The notes: generated by a model from the sequence alone, not told the origin. A DNA stretch of 64,000 nucleotides from Sphaerisporangium krabiense (GCF_014200435.1 NZ_JACHBR010000001.1:310001-374000), one strand, 5' to 3'. Shown: positions 29,059 through 37,678, numbered from the stretch's first letter. Numbers and translations are program-made.

Positions 29059-30923
29059 GCGTCCACCTCCGCCGAGGACCGGTCGCGGTATCCGTCCGCC
29101 TGCAGGGCGAACAGCCCGGCGTACGTCCCACCGCGGCGGATCAGCCCGTCGTGGTCGCCGCACTCGACCACCCGCCCGCCGGCCAGGACGACGATGCGGT
29201 CGGCGTCGCGCAGGGTGCCCAGGCGGTGCGAGATGAGCAGGCTGGTCCGGCCCCGCCGGTACGCCCGCAGGGCCGCGTGCACCTCGTGCTCGGCCCGGGC
29301 GTCCAGGCCGGAACTGGGCTCGTCCAGGATGAGCAGGTCGGCGTCGGTGCGCATCACCGACCGGGCCAGCGCGACCCGCTGCCACTGCCCGCCGGACAGG
29401 ATCGTCCCGGCGCCCTCGCCGTCGCGCTCGTTGGCGAAGAACACCCGGCTGAGCATGGTGTCGTAGCCGGCGGGCAGGTCGCGCAGGAACGCGTCGGCGC
29501 CGGCCAGCAGCGCGGCCTCCGCCACGCGCGGGCGGTCGTGCATGGCGTCCGGGTCGCCGAGGCCGATGTTCTCCGCCGCGGTCAGGTCGTAGCGGAAGAA
29601 GTCCTGGAAGACCGCGCCGAACCGGGCCCGGAGCGTCTCGGGCCGCAGGTCGCGCAGGTCCACGCCGTCCCAGAGGATCTGGCCGCGCTGCGGGTCGTAG
29701 AACCGGCACAGCAGCTTCACCACCGTGCTCTTGCCGGCGCCGTTCTCACCGACCAGGCCGACGGCGCTGCCGAACGGCACGGTGAACGACACCCCGCGCA
29801 GCACCCACGGCCCGCCGTCGTAGCGGAACCACACGTCCCGGAACTCGATGCCGTCGCGCAGCGGGCCCGGGCGCCCGTCGCCGACCGGCAGGTCCCGCGG
29901 CGTGGCCATCACCTCCCGGTAGTTGCCGAACACGAGCAGCGCCTCGTACGCGGCGGTGACCCGGGAGGCGACGCCGAGCAGCGCGGCCTGCACCCCGGCG
30001 ACCGCCGCGACGAACAGGACCACGTCACCCGGTGTCAGGTGCCCGGCCGCGGCCCGATGCACGGCCAGGACCAGCCCGCCACCGGTGACGGCGCCGCCCA
30101 GCAGCGCGGAGCCGGCCCGCAGCCGGAACACGCGCGCGTCGAAGGCGTTCTCGGTGCGGGTGGTGTCGCGCATCGCGGCCACCATCCGGCCGTACAGGAA
30201 CCGGGTGGTGCCGAACAGCCGGCCCTCCATCGCGGCCGCCCGGTCGGTGAGCAGCATCTGGTAGAAGAGCCGCCGCCGGTAGCCGGGCGAGGTCGCCATG
30301 TACATGCCGGCCCGGCCGCCGGCCAGGCGCAGGTCGGCCACCACGACCGGTATCGCGGCGAGCAGGGTCGCCACCACCATCGGGGGCCACAGCAGGTACA
30401 GGGCGGTGACGAACCCGGCGAGCTGGACCAGGCCACCGGCCGCGCCGGCCAGCCCGCCGGTGGTCTGCTGCGGCGCCGCCTCGCCGGCCTGCTGCGCCAG
30501 CCGCAGGCGGTCGTAGAGCCGCGGGTTCTCCAGCGGGGCCAGCCCGACGAAGGAGTTGACCTTGCCGAACAGCGTGCGCTGGACCTCGGTGGCGATCGCG
30601 CGGCGCAGCACCGGCGTGACGTACTGGTCGAGTTGCCCGAGAACGGTCACCGCGACGGCGGTCACCGCGACGGCGGCGGCGAGCCACCCGGCGGCCTCGA
30701 ACCGGCCGTGGGCGAGCCGGTCGATGAGGAGCTTGGTCGACCAGGCCACCAGGACCGCGGCCCCGCCGTGTACGGCCGCGCTGGCGAACTCGGCCGCCGT
30801 GAGCCACCGGCTGGCGCGCCAGCTCAGGCGCAACGCCGCCGCGGCGCGACGGCCGATCTCGCGTCCGCCGGGCCACCCCGCCGTCGCGGTGGCGGCGTCC
30901 GCGGTTCCGCCCGGACCGGTCAT
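29055..30923 (-). CDS. ABC exporter, fused permease-ATPase (type ABCB half-transporter)
   Basis: 622 residues: six-helix permease (~30-320), then ATPase with Walker A GENGAGKST, Q-loop FQDFFRYD, signature LSGGQWQR and Walker B LLILDEP, plus the H-loop ISHR. No N-terminal C39 peptidase domain, so leader removal must be done by another enzyme, matching the S26 peptidase that follows with a 4-bp overlap. The start overlaps the thioredoxin stop by 4 bp (ATGA). Inferred substrate: the Cys-rich peptides of the same cluster. Confidence 0.92.
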   Translation of the reverse strand: MTGPGGTADAATATAGWPGGREIGRRAAAALRLSWRASRWLTAAEFASAAVHGGAAVLVAWSTKLLIDRLAHGRFEAAGWLAAAVAVTAVAVTVLGQLDQYVTPVLRRAIATEVQRTLFGKVNSFVGLAPLENPRLYDRLRLAQQAGEAAPQQTTGGLAGAAGGLVQLAGFVTALYLLWPPMVVATLLAAIPVVVADLRLAGGRAGMYMATSPGYRRRLFYQMLLTDRAAAMEGRLFGTTRFLYGRMVAAMRDTTRTENAFDARVFRLRAGSALLGGAVTGGGLVLAVHRAAAGHLTPGDVVLFVAAVAGVQAALLGVASRVTAAYEALLVFGNYREVMATPRDLPVGDGRPGPLRDGIEFRDVWFRYDGGPWVLRGVSFTVPFGSAVGLVGENGAGKSTVVKLLCRFYDPQRGQILWDGVDLRDLRPETLRARFGAVFQDFFRYDLTAAENIGLGDPDAMHDRPRVAEAALLAGADAFLRDLPAGYDTMLSRVFFANERDGEGAGTILSGGQWQRVALARSVMRTDADLLILDEPSSGLDARAEHEVHAALRAYRRGRTSLLISHRLGTLRDADRIVVLAGGRVVECGDHDGLIRRGGTYAGLFALQADGYRDRSSAEVDA

Positions 30924-31453
30924 GCCGGTACGGGAAGACGCAGGTCCCCGAGCATGTGCGTGGCGGCGACGAGCCGGCCCTGCTCGTACAGCAGGAACGT
31001 CGGATAGGCGGACACGCCGAACGGGGCGAAGCGGGCGTCGCTGTATCCCTCCGCCATGATCGTTTCGCAGCCGTCGCCCAGCGCCCGCACCATGTCGTCC
31101 GCGCCGGCCGCGACCGGCGCCGACACGACGGCGACCGCGTGGGCCCCGGTCTCGCGCAGGGCGAGCGCGGTCTCCCGCAACTGCGGCAGGCTCTCGTGGC
31201 ACGGGCCGCAGGTGGCCGACAGGAACGCGACCAGCGCGGTACCCGTGGCCAGATCCTCCGACGACACCGCCCGCCCGCCGTCCGTCCGAGCGGTGAACGC
31301 GGGCAGTGCCGCGCCGATCTCCGGCAGGCTGGCGCCGGGCGTGGGCGCGGCGGGCCGTTCGCGGACGATCCTCGCCAGCCGGAGCACGAGGGCGAGGTTG
31401 AGCGCGCACGCCAAGGCGAGCACGACGACGGCGACGAGCAGTCCGGTCAGCAT
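30920..31453 (-). CDS. TlpA-like membrane-anchored thiol-disulfide oxidoreductase
   Basis: 177 residues from ATG 31453, chosen over the in-frame GTG 31474 because GGAG sits 6 nt upstream. N-terminal membrane anchor (~1-22, MLTGLLVAVVVLALACALNL) then a thioredoxin fold with active-site CGPC in SATCGPCHESLP and the cis-Pro segment GVSAYPTFLLYEQG. It should face outside and form, shuffle or reduce disulfides. Partnered with the MauE-like protein, which overlaps neither but ends 14 nt upstream; MauE-type proteins commonly exchange electrons with such thioredoxins. Likely folding catalyst for the Cys-rich peptides. Confidence 0.9.
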   Translation of the reverse strand: MLTGLLVAVVVLALACALNLALVLRLARIVRERPAAPTPGASLPEIGAALPAFTARTDGGRAVSSEDLATGTALVAFLSATCGPCHESLPQLRETALALRETGAHAVAVVSAPVAAGADDMVRALGDGCETIMAEGYSDARFAPFGVSAYPTFLLYEQGRLVAATHMLGDLRLPVPA

Positions 31454-31466
31454 GGCAGACTCCGTT

Positions 31467-32012
31467 TCAGGCACGCCCGGCGAGGAGGCGGGCGTCGTCC
31501 CAGTGGATGACGGGGAGGGCGAGCCCGGCGCCGACGACGGCCGCGAAGGCGGCGCACAGCCAGCCGTCGAGCGTCACGGGCGGGGTGGCCGGGGCCAGCT
31601 CGGCGGCCAGCGCACCGACGGCCAGCAGGCAGAGCAGGATGTTCCGCCAGAGGTGGTCCCGCCGGAACGCCCCGCCGCCCGAGCCGAAGCACCGGCACGA
31701 CGCCGGGGCGCCGCGGCGCAGCGCCCGCCACACGACGGCGGTGAACGCCGACAGCAGCACCGCGGCGGCCGCGGGACCGATCCCGTGGCGCGCGCCGTCC
31801 GGGGCGGGGATGACGAGCAGCGCCGCCACCCCCACCTCGGCCATGGCCACCCCCGTCCCGAGGACCGTCGCGGTCCGGCCACGGGCGAGGCCGAGATCCC
31901 GGATCGACGCGGCGAAGTCCCGCCGTGCGGACGCGGACCGCACCTTGCTCACCCCCGCAACGAGCAGGACGCAGCCGAGCAGCAGGCGAACCGTCACGAG
32001 CACGAACCACAT
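31467..32012 (-). CDS. MauE/DoxX-like redox membrane protein
   Basis: 181 residues from ATG 32012 (GAGG 6 nt upstream; a GTG at 32024 lacks one). Four to five hydrophobic helices, with the MauE-type cysteine pair in PASCRCFGSGG after the second or third helix. MauE is required for disulfide formation in the small subunit of methylamine dehydrogenase, and relatives are found beside thioredoxin-like genes, passing electrons across the membrane. Here it would drive the TlpA-like partner for peptide oxidation. Lies 41 nt downstream of a Cys-rich peptide gene. Confidence 0.88.
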   Translation of the reverse strand: MWFVLVTVRLLLGCVLLVAGVSKVRSASARRDFAASIRDLGLARGRTATVLGTGVAMAEVGVAALLVIPAPDGARHGIGPAAAAVLLSAFTAVVWRALRRGAPASCRCFGSGGGAFRRDHLWRNILLCLLAVGALAAELAPATPPVTLDGWLCAAFAAVVGAGLALPVIHWDDARLLAGRA

Positions 32013-32053
32013 GCGGGACCTCACAGGTCGTCAGGGCCGATCGGCCGGCGGGA

Positions 32054-32263
32054 TCAGCAGGCGAAGGTCTCGCAGCGGCACGTCCACGACGTGTAGGTGA
32101 TCGTGCAGTTGCCCGACTGGGTCGCGACGCGGGTGCAGCGGTTCCAGCTGTTCGGGCCGATCTGGTCGGCCTTGCACTCGGTCCAGCTTTCCTTCGGGCA
32201 GACGGCCGAGGCGTCGGCGCGGGCGGCGCCGAGCCCCAGCAGGCGGTCGAGGACCTTGGTCAT
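32054..32263 (-). CDS. Cys-rich peptide precursor 1 (69 residues)
   Basis: Leader MTKVLDRLLGLGAARADASA (20 residues) and core of 49 residues beginning VCPKESWTEC and ending CETFAC, with seven Cys. The leader lacks the long hydrophobic core of a Sec signal, so ABC export is more likely. The Ala-x-Ala (ASA) at 18-20 fits cleavage by the S26 peptidase of the same cluster. ATG has GGAG 7 nt upstream. An uneven Cys count leaves one free thiol, or an intermolecular or partner bond. Function unknown: a bacteriocin-like or signalling peptide is plausible. Confidence 0.82.
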   Translation of the reverse strand: MTKVLDRLLGLGAARADASAVCPKESWTECKADQIGPNSWNRCTRVATQSGNCTITYTSWTCRCETFAC

Positions 32264-32326
32264 CTCATCTCTCCGTTCGGTGGGGGCGCCGGGTCCGTCC
32301 CGGCGCCGGTCGATGTGCGGTACCGG

Positions 32327-32536
32327 TCAGCAGGGGTTCAGCGAGCACCCGCAGCCGTACTCCGACCCGCAGCGGACCACGCAGCCCTGGCTGATCTGGC
32401 AGTCGCGCTTGCAGCGCGCGGACCAGCCGGTGTGCTGCGTGCAGGTGTACTCGGTCCACGAGTCCGGCGCGCAGCCCGCGCTCGCCTCACCGCCGGCGGC
32501 GAAGGCGCCCAGGATGCGGTCGAGTAGCTTCGTCAC
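32327..32536 (-). CDS. Cys-rich peptide precursor 2 (69 residues)
   Basis: Paralogue of the next gene in length and plan: leader MTKLLDRILGAFAAGGEASA (20) and a 49-residue core beginning GCAPDSWTEY, with nine Cys, ending CSLNPC. The GTG start at 32536 has GGAGG 6 nt upstream. Leaders share MTK-x-LDR-x-LG and the ASA end; cores share only xC near the start, SWTE and a C-terminal Cys. First gene of the operon and so probably the most expressed. It is too short and Cys-rich for an enzyme; a secreted disulfide-knotted peptide is the best reading. Confidence 0.82.
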   Translation of the reverse strand: MTKLLDRILGAFAAGGEASAGCAPDSWTEYTCTQHTGWSARCKRDCQISQGCVVRCGSEYGCGCSLNPC

Positions 32537-32826
32537 GACCTTCCTCCGTTCCCATCGATGCCGGGGTGGACATTCGGACGCGCCGTTCCGGTCGGCCCTC
32601 CCGGCCGAGCCGACCGGGGACAAGCCTTCATCGCACGCCTTGTTCTCCGCTTGTCGAATCCTTGGCGTGCCGGTCAGCATCGCGATCAGGGCGTCGCCGG
32701 ACCGGGCGGAGCCGATCGCCCCGGACCGGGACGGGGTGGAGCATGCGGCGGCCGGGCGGTCGAGCGGTTGCCGAAGCGGTCACCTGGCCGGCGGTGTCGC
32801 GCCACGGTGGCAGGCGACCGGGACAA
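32537..32826. other. Gene-free stretch upstream of the peptide operon
   Basis: 290 bp between the first precursor gene and the ssrA terminator. It must hold the peptide operon promoter (minus strand). I found no convincing -35/-10 pair. As a SARP target, direct heptamer repeats near a -10 box would be expected; none stood out by eye. Confidence 0.4.
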
Positions 32827-32867
32827 CGAAAAGCGGCGGTACCCCCCGATCGGGGAGTACCGCCGCT
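32827..32867 (-). terminator. Rho-independent terminator of ssrA
   Basis: Stem arms AGCGGCGGTAC (32832-32842) and GTACCGCCGCT (32857-32867) are perfectly complementary over 11 bp. An inner C4/G4 stem extends them, and on the minus strand they are followed by TTTTCGTTG. Placed about 60 nt beyond the tmRNA 3' end, this is a textbook intrinsic terminator for it. Confidence 0.88.
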
Positions 32868-32879
32868 GTGGCCGACATC

Positions 32880-32912
32880 TTCCGAACCGCCCTGGAAGGG
32901 GCTGGTTCGGAA
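32880..32912 (-). terminator. Hairpin just beyond the tmRNA 3' end
   Basis: TTCCGAACC (32880-32888) pairs perfectly with GGTTCGGAA (32904-32912), and the loop has a further GCCC/GGGC stem. It begins about 12 nt after the mature 3' end and has no T-tract, so it is more likely a processing or stability hairpin than the terminator. Confidence 0.6.
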
Positions 32913-32924
32913 AGGCCGTTCGGG

Positions 32925-33299
32925 TGGAGGTGGCGGGAATCGAACCCGCGTCCTTCGGCACCGCGTCAGGGCTTCTCCGGGCGCAGCCTGCTGTGATTTT
33001 CTCGGCCCCGGTGATCACGCAGGCGAGTCACCGACGGGCCCAGTCACTGTTTGGTTTCCCTACCGACCCCGTGACCGGGTCGATCGGTTTAGCCTCCTAG
33101 CGATGCCAGATCCCGGGCCGGAGGCGATCCCGGGCTGACAAGGGCGAGGTCCTCGCTCAGGCGGCGAGGGCCAGCTGGCCCTGAGTGCGCGTGTTATTGG
33201 CACTTATTGTGTGCGGTCACAGTGTTAACGAGGTTATGTCCGCAGTCCTCGACCCGCTTCCCCTGGCGTGACATGTCGAAGTCGAAACCGGTCACCCCC
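32925..33299 (-). ncRNA. ssrA: Transfer-messenger RNA (tmRNA, ssrA)
   Basis: About 375 nt. The 5' end GGGGGTGACCGGTTTCGACT pairs with the 3' acceptor strand CACCTCC, and the T-arm reads GGTTCGATTCC near the 3' end. The resume frame starts at GCC and encodes the tag ANNTRTQGQLALAA followed by TGA, with the usual LAA-type degron end. The terminal CCA is not fully encoded (ACCC follows the acceptor), so CCA must be added or the end trimmed. It rescues stalled ribosomes with SmpB, whose gene is 2.3 kb upstream on the same strand. Confidence 0.97.
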
Positions 33300-33341
33300 T
33301 GGAGTGGCAGCCAGGCCCCTGCGGGCCCGGCTACCTCGAAG

Positions 33342-33369
33342 ATACTCTAGACAACACCCTGGGCGTCAA
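33342..33369 (-). promoter_or_regulatory. ssrA: Probable ssrA promoter
   Basis: On the minus strand TTGACG (33364-33369) is a near-consensus -35 and GAGTAT (33342-33347) a candidate -10 with 16-bp spacing; TAGAGT is an alternative -10 at 14 bp. Transcription would begin about 35 nt before mature tmRNA, leaving a 5' leader to be removed by RNase P, as is usual for this RNA. Confidence 0.6.
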
Positions 33370-33650
33370 CTTGATTCCCCTGCGGCACCGGCGGCCCCGC
33401 GGGCCGCCGGGCATGCCGAAACCCCCGGAGACGTGGCACGTGGCGCACGCCCCCGGGGGCCGACCGGCAGGGTCGAGCCGGTCCGGACGGCAGGGCTTCC
33501 CCCGAGATGAAGCCCTGGTCTCATCACGGCGACTGAGTCCGCAACCCCCAAGCGGTGCCCAGTCACTCAGGAAGACGCAGGACAGGGCCCGGATGGTTGC
33601 TCGCGTCCGCGACATTTTTCCGCGGGTCGCCGGGCCCCCTCCGCGAGGAC
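33370..33650. other. Spacer between the PBP-like gene and ssrA
   Basis: 280 bp downstream of the PBP-like stop on its strand. It contains the short palindrome GCCCCCGGGGGC near 33450 and a weak GATGA/TCATC stem, but no clear intrinsic terminator and no gene I can support. Confidence 0.35.
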
Positions 33651-35531
33651 CTACGACGCCGTGGCCGTCCCGCGGAAGAACTGCCCGGCGATCTTGGCGG
33701 ACGCGCCCGGATCGGTGGCCTCGGTCACCACGGCGACCGCGACGTCCCCCTGCCACCCGACGAACCACGACAGCGGCCTCGGCCGCTTCTTGTAGAGGTA
33801 GGTGACGCCGGACGAGACGCCGTAGACGTCCTCCCCCGGCGCGGCGGCGGCGGCCGACGACCCCGAGGCGACGCCCGCGCGCATGAGCCCGCGCAGGTCG
33901 TCCAGGGTGGCCGTGTCCAGCGCCATGGGGCTCGGCTTCGGGGGCGGCGGGGTCTGGGCGGCGGCGTCGGGGGCGGCGGGGGCGGTGACCAGCGTGGGCG
34001 GCCGCCAGGTGCCGGACTTCACGGCGGCGGCGACCAGGGCCATCGTCAGCGGGCTGACCCGCACCGTCTGCCCAGCGATGATCTTGGCCTTGGCGGCGTC
34101 GCCGGCGGCCTGCGGCACCGTGCCGCTGAAGGACCGCAGCGGCAGCGACCAGCCGACGCCGACGCCGAACCGCGAGGCGGTCTGGGCCAGCTCGGCGGCG
34201 TCCACCCGGCGCGCCAGGGACGCCAGCGCGGTCACGCACCCCTGGGCGAACCCGGCCCTGATGGTGAGCGAGCCGCCGGTGGGAACCGACGCCTGCTGGA
34301 ACCGCGCGCCGCCGACCGTGCGGTCGGCCGGGCACGGCACCTTCTGCCGCAGGTCCGCCCCGGCCCGCAGCAGCGCCTCCAGCGCGATGATCGAGAAGGT
34401 GCTGCCGGGCGGGAACTTCCCGGCGAGCCCGTCGCGCTGCTGGTCCATCTCGTGGGCGCCGACGGCGAGGATCTCGCCGGTGGACGCCTTGACCGCGACC
34501 AGCGTGGCGGGCGCGGTGCCGCTGACGGCGAGGTCGGCCGCGTGCTGCACGCCCTTGTCGATCGTGGTCTTCACTGACGTCGTCGCCGTCCTGCCCTCCC
34601 ACTTGGCCAGCTCGGCGACCGGCTCGCTGGTCTTGAGGTCGTAGGTGATGACCTTGGTGCCGGTGGAGCCGGTGAGCTGGTCCTGGTAGGCCTTCTGCAG
34701 CCCGCCCTGGCCCACGGTGTCGCCGGCCCGCTGCGGGCCGCCGAGCTGCTGCTCGGTCTCCGGGGTGATCGCGCCGACCTTGCCGATGATGTCGGCGGGC
34801 TCGGCGGGGGCGACCGGCTGCGACTTCTTGTCGATCTTCAGGTCGGGAATCTCGTTCAGCTGGTCGAGCAGCTGGGCGTACTTGCGCCCGCCGAAGGTGA
34901 CCAGCGGCACGAAGTCCTGCGGCGGGGCGGACCTGATGCGGCTGAGCAGGCGGTCCTGGGCGAAGCCGGTCAGGTGGTAGAGCCGCTCGCAGACGCCGAC
35001 GGGGTCCTTCACCCGGGCCGGGTAGACGCCGGCGACATAGAGCGTGGCCTCCCGCTGGAGGGGGTCGCCGTTGCGGTCCTCGATGGGCTGGCGGCCCTCG
35101 GTGGAGACCTCGACGGCGAAGCGCTGGCCCTGGCGCAGCTCGGGGTGGATGACGCTCGGCGACCAGCGGACCTTCCACCTGCCGTCCACCAGGTGCAGCG
35201 GCAGCTTGTTGTCGTACTCCCACAGGGGGTTGTTGTCGCCGAGGTCGACCTGGGTGCGGAAGTCGGCGACGGCCGAGTCGCCGTCCATGGTCAGGCCTTT
35301 GAGCGAGAAGCGGATCGACGCGGCGTCGAGCTGCAGGCCGGCGTCCTCCAGGGCCTTGCCGACGACCTTGGGGTCGCCGTCGGTGCGACCGGCCGCGTCG
35401 GCGTAGTGGCCGGTCTGCCAGCCGACGAGGAACTCGCTGACGGCGTCGTGCGGCGACGGCTCGGCGAAGCAGGCGGACGCCGTGGGGACGAGCACGGCGA
35501 ACGCCAGCCCCGTCGACAACGTTCTTCTCAT
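33651..35531 (-). CDS. Penicillin-binding-protein-like protein with degenerate active site
   Basis: 626 residues with the plan of a MecA/PBP2a-like class B transpeptidase: secretion signal (~1-25, possible lipid Cys21 in TASACFA), NTF2-like domain (~27-140), a PBP dimerisation-type region, and a transpeptidase fold (~320-626). The fold is clear (KFPPGSTFSIIALEALL, SPLTMALVAAAVKSGTW, SWFVGWQGDVAVAVV), but the catalytic motifs are lost: SxxK reads S377-T-F-S380, SxN reads QGC, and the KTG strand reads SSG. It probably binds peptidoglycan precursors or partners without catalysing cross-linking, a pseudo-enzyme in the ftsEX-smpB-ssrA neighbourhood. Start ATG 35531. Confidence 0.88.
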   Translation of the reverse strand: MRRTLSTGLAFAVLVPTASACFAEPSPHDAVSEFLVGWQTGHYADAAGRTDGDPKVVGKALEDAGLQLDAASIRFSLKGLTMDGDSAVADFRTQVDLGDNNPLWEYDNKLPLHLVDGRWKVRWSPSVIHPELRQGQRFAVEVSTEGRQPIEDRNGDPLQREATLYVAGVYPARVKDPVGVCERLYHLTGFAQDRLLSRIRSAPPQDFVPLVTFGGRKYAQLLDQLNEIPDLKIDKKSQPVAPAEPADIIGKVGAITPETEQQLGGPQRAGDTVGQGGLQKAYQDQLTGSTGTKVITYDLKTSEPVAELAKWEGRTATTSVKTTIDKGVQHAADLAVSGTAPATLVAVKASTGEILAVGAHEMDQQRDGLAGKFPPGSTFSIIALEALLRAGADLRQKVPCPADRTVGGARFQQASVPTGGSLTIRAGFAQGCVTALASLARRVDAAELAQTASRFGVGVGWSLPLRSFSGTVPQAAGDAAKAKIIAGQTVRVSPLTMALVAAAVKSGTWRPPTLVTAPAAPDAAAQTPPPPKPSPMALDTATLDDLRGLMRAGVASGSSAAAAAPGEDVYGVSSGVTYLYKKRPRPLSWFVGWQGDVAVAVVTEATDPGASAKIAGQFFRGTATAS

Positions 35532-35554
35532 GCGCACGCCACGGCTCCCGCGCG

Positions 35555-36022
35555 TCACCGGTTGCGGTGCCGCAGGGCGCGGGCCATCTCGCGGTTCGCC
35601 TGCTTCTCGGCGAGGTCGTGGCGCTTGTCCCAGGTCTTCTTGCCCCGGGCGATGCCGATCTCGATCTTCGCCTTGCCGTCCTTGAAGTACAGGGCGAGGG
35701 GGACCAGCGTCAGACCCGACTCCTTCGTCTTGCCGATGATCTTGCCGATCTCTTTCCTGTGGAGCAGCAGCTTGCGCGGGCGGCGCGCGGCGTGGTTGGT
35801 CCACGTGCCCATGTGGTACTCGGGGATGTGGACGTTCATCAGCCACACCTCGTCGTCCTTCACCTGGGCGAAGCCGTCCGCGAGGCTCGCGCGGCCCTCG
35901 CGCAGGGACTTGACCTCCGTCCCCATGAGGACGAGCCCGGCCTCGTAGGTGTCCTCGATGTGGTAGTCGTGCCGGGCACGCTTGTTCTGGGCGATGAGCT
36001 TCCGCCCGGTCTCACGTGGCAT
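35555..36022 (-). CDS. smpB: SsrA-binding protein SmpB
   Basis: 155 residues, normal length. It begins with [31 protein letters not shown], the conserved beta-barrel opening, and ends in the basic tail [28 protein letters not shown] that enters the mRNA channel. It binds the tRNA-like domain of tmRNA and delivers it to stalled ribosomes. Sits 23 nt after ftsX and 23 nt before the PBP-like gene, all on one strand, with ssrA following: the common actinobacterial ftsE-ftsX-smpB order. Confidence 0.98.
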   Translation of the reverse strand: MPRETGRKLIAQNKRARHDYHIEDTYEAGLVLMGTEVKSLREGRASLADGFAQVKDDEVWLMNVHIPEYHMGTWTNHAARRPRKLLLHRKEIGKIIGKTKESGLTLVPLALYFKDGKAKIEIGIARGKKTWDKRHDLAEKQANREMARALRHRNR

Positions 36023-36045
36023 AGCTGCGAGCCTACCGGGGCCCG

Positions 36046-36954
36046 TCACACCCGCAGGTATCGCCGGAGCATGAAGAACGAGGCCAGGATACAGATCAGG
36101 ACGCCCACCACGGTCGTCAGCGTGATCACCTGGGCGACGTCGCTCCAGCTTAGCTGGGTGGACAGCACGAAGTACTGTTTCATGCCGTCGAACAGCACGA
36201 TCTTGGCGAACATCAGCAGGACCGCCGAGATCACGCCGCCCACCAGGCCGGCGATCGTCCCCTCCATGACGAACGGCAGCTGGATGTAGAGGTTGGAGGC
36301 GCCGACCAGGCGCATGATGCCGGTCTCGCGTCTGCGGTTGTAGGCCGACAATCGCACGGTGTTGCCGATCAGCAGGATCGCCGCGAACACCTGGATCATC
36401 GCCACGACGAGCGCGGCCCAGCGCAGCTTGCCCATGAGCCCGAAGAACTTGTCCAGCAGTTCCTGGTCGTTGACCACGTTGGACACGCCGGGCGCGCCGC
36501 TGAGCGCGTCCACGACGGCCTTGTAGTCGTTGGGGTCCTTGAGCTTGACGCGGAAGGACTCCGGCATGTCCTCGGGCTTGACCGCGGAGAGGAGGACGTT
36601 GTTGCTGCTGAAGGTGGCCTTCCAGTTCTCGTAGGCCTTCTGCTGGCCCTCGAAGAAGACGGTCTCCACCTGCGGCATTCCCTTGATCCGGGCCTGCAGC
36701 GCCTGCTTCTCCTGCTCGCTGACGGCGCCGCGCCCCTTGCACGCCTCGAACGGGTCGTTCTTCTTGCACAAGTACGCCGAGAGCTGGACCTTGTCGGTCC
36801 AGAAGGTGCTCATGTTCCCGACCTGCGCGTTGATCATCAGCCCAATGCCGAGCAGCGCCATTCCGATGGCCACGGTCACGATGACGGCGATGGTCATCGT
36901 GAGGTTTCGGCGCAGGCCGATCCAGACCTCAGAGAAGATGAAGTTTGCCCGCAT
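36046..36954 (-). CDS. ftsX: FtsX, permease-like subunit of the FtsEX divisome complex
   Basis: 302 residues. First membrane helix at ~20-42 ([22 protein letters not shown]), then a ~130-residue extracytoplasmic domain with a Cys pair ([15 protein letters not shown]) and three C-terminal helices carrying the FtsX domain signature [23 protein letters not shown]. With FtsE it transmits ATP-driven changes across the membrane to peptidoglycan hydrolases such as RipC-type enzymes at the septum. Start ATG 36954; the longer frame to 37092 overlaps ftsE. Confidence 0.97.
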   Translation of the reverse strand: MRANFIFSEVWIGLRRNLTMTIAVIVTVAIGMALLGIGLMINAQVGNMSTFWTDKVQLSAYLCKKNDPFEACKGRGAVSEQEKQALQARIKGMPQVETVFFEGQQKAYENWKATFSSNNVLLSAVKPEDMPESFRVKLKDPNDYKAVVDALSGAPGVSNVVNDQELLDKFFGLMGKLRWAALVVAMIQVFAAILLIGNTVRLSAYNRRRETGIMRLVGASNLYIQLPFVMEGTIAGLVGGVISAVLLMFAKIVLFDGMKQYFVLSTQLSWSDVAQVITLTTVVGVLICILASFFMLRRYLRV

Positions 36955-36988
36955 GCTTTGGGTGTCCCCTGTTGCTCTCGCTTGGTGA

Positions 36989-37678
36989 TCAGTACGCCTG
37001 GCCGTAGACGCCGCGCGACTGATCGCGGACGATCTTGCCGTCCTCCAGCTCGACCACGCGCTTGCGCATGGAGTCGACGATGGCGGCGTCATGGGTGGCC
37101 ATGACGACGGTGGTGCCGGTCCGGTTGATCCGGTCGAGCACCTTCATGATGCCGATGCTGGTCGCGGGGTCGATGTTGCCGGTCGGCTCGTCCGCCAGCA
37201 GGATCATCGGACGGTTCACGAACGCGCGCGCCATCGCGACGCGCTGCTGCTCGCCTCCGGACAGCTCGTCGGGCATGCGGTGGGCCTTGCCCTCCAGCCC
37301 GACCAGCTCCACGACCTCGGGCACGACCTTGCGGATGAACCGCCGGGGCTTGCCGATGACCTCCAGCGCGAAGGCCACGTTCTCGTAGACGTTCTTGTTG
37401 GGCAGCAGCCGGAAGTCCTGGAAGACACAGCCGATGCGGCGGCGTAGGTGGGGCACCTTGAAGTTGGACAGGCGCGCCAGATCCTTGCCGGCGACATGGA
37501 TGGCGCCCGAGTTGGGGCGCTCCTCCTTCAGGACCAGCCGGAGAAAGGTTGACTTCCCCGACCCCGAAGGACCGACCAGGAACACGAACTCACCCTTGTC
37601 GACGTCCACGCTCACGTGGTCGAGGGCGGGCCGGTTCTGGTTAACGTAGACCTTGGTGACATTATCGAAATGGATCAC
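36989..37678 (-). CDS. ftsE: FtsE, ATPase subunit of FtsEX
   Basis: 229 residues from GTG 37678, matching the usual length and beginning at the conserved [11 protein letters not shown]. Walker [11 protein letters not shown]-loop VFQDFRLL, signature LSGGEQQR, Walker [14 protein letters not shown]-loop ATHD. The longer frame to 37741 would add residues with no family counterpart. Co-directional with ftsX (34-nt gap). Confidence 0.97.
   Translation of the reverse strand: MIHFDNVTKVYVNQNRPALDHVSVDVDKGEFVFLVGPSGSGKSTFLRLVLKEERPNSGAIHVAGKDLARLSNFKVPHLRRRIGCVFQDFRLLPNKNVYENVAFALEVIGKPRRFIRKVVPEVVELVGLEGKAHRMPDELSGGEQQRVAMARAFVNRPMILLADEPTGNIDPATSIGIMKVLDRINRTGTTVVMATHDAAIVDSMRKRVVELEDGKIVRDQSRGVYGQAY

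Noticed and set aside
32925..32960. tRNA gene suggested by the GGTTCGATTCC T-arm
   Set aside because: It is the 3' half of tmRNA; no anticodon arm is adjacent and the partner acceptor strand lies 360 nt away.
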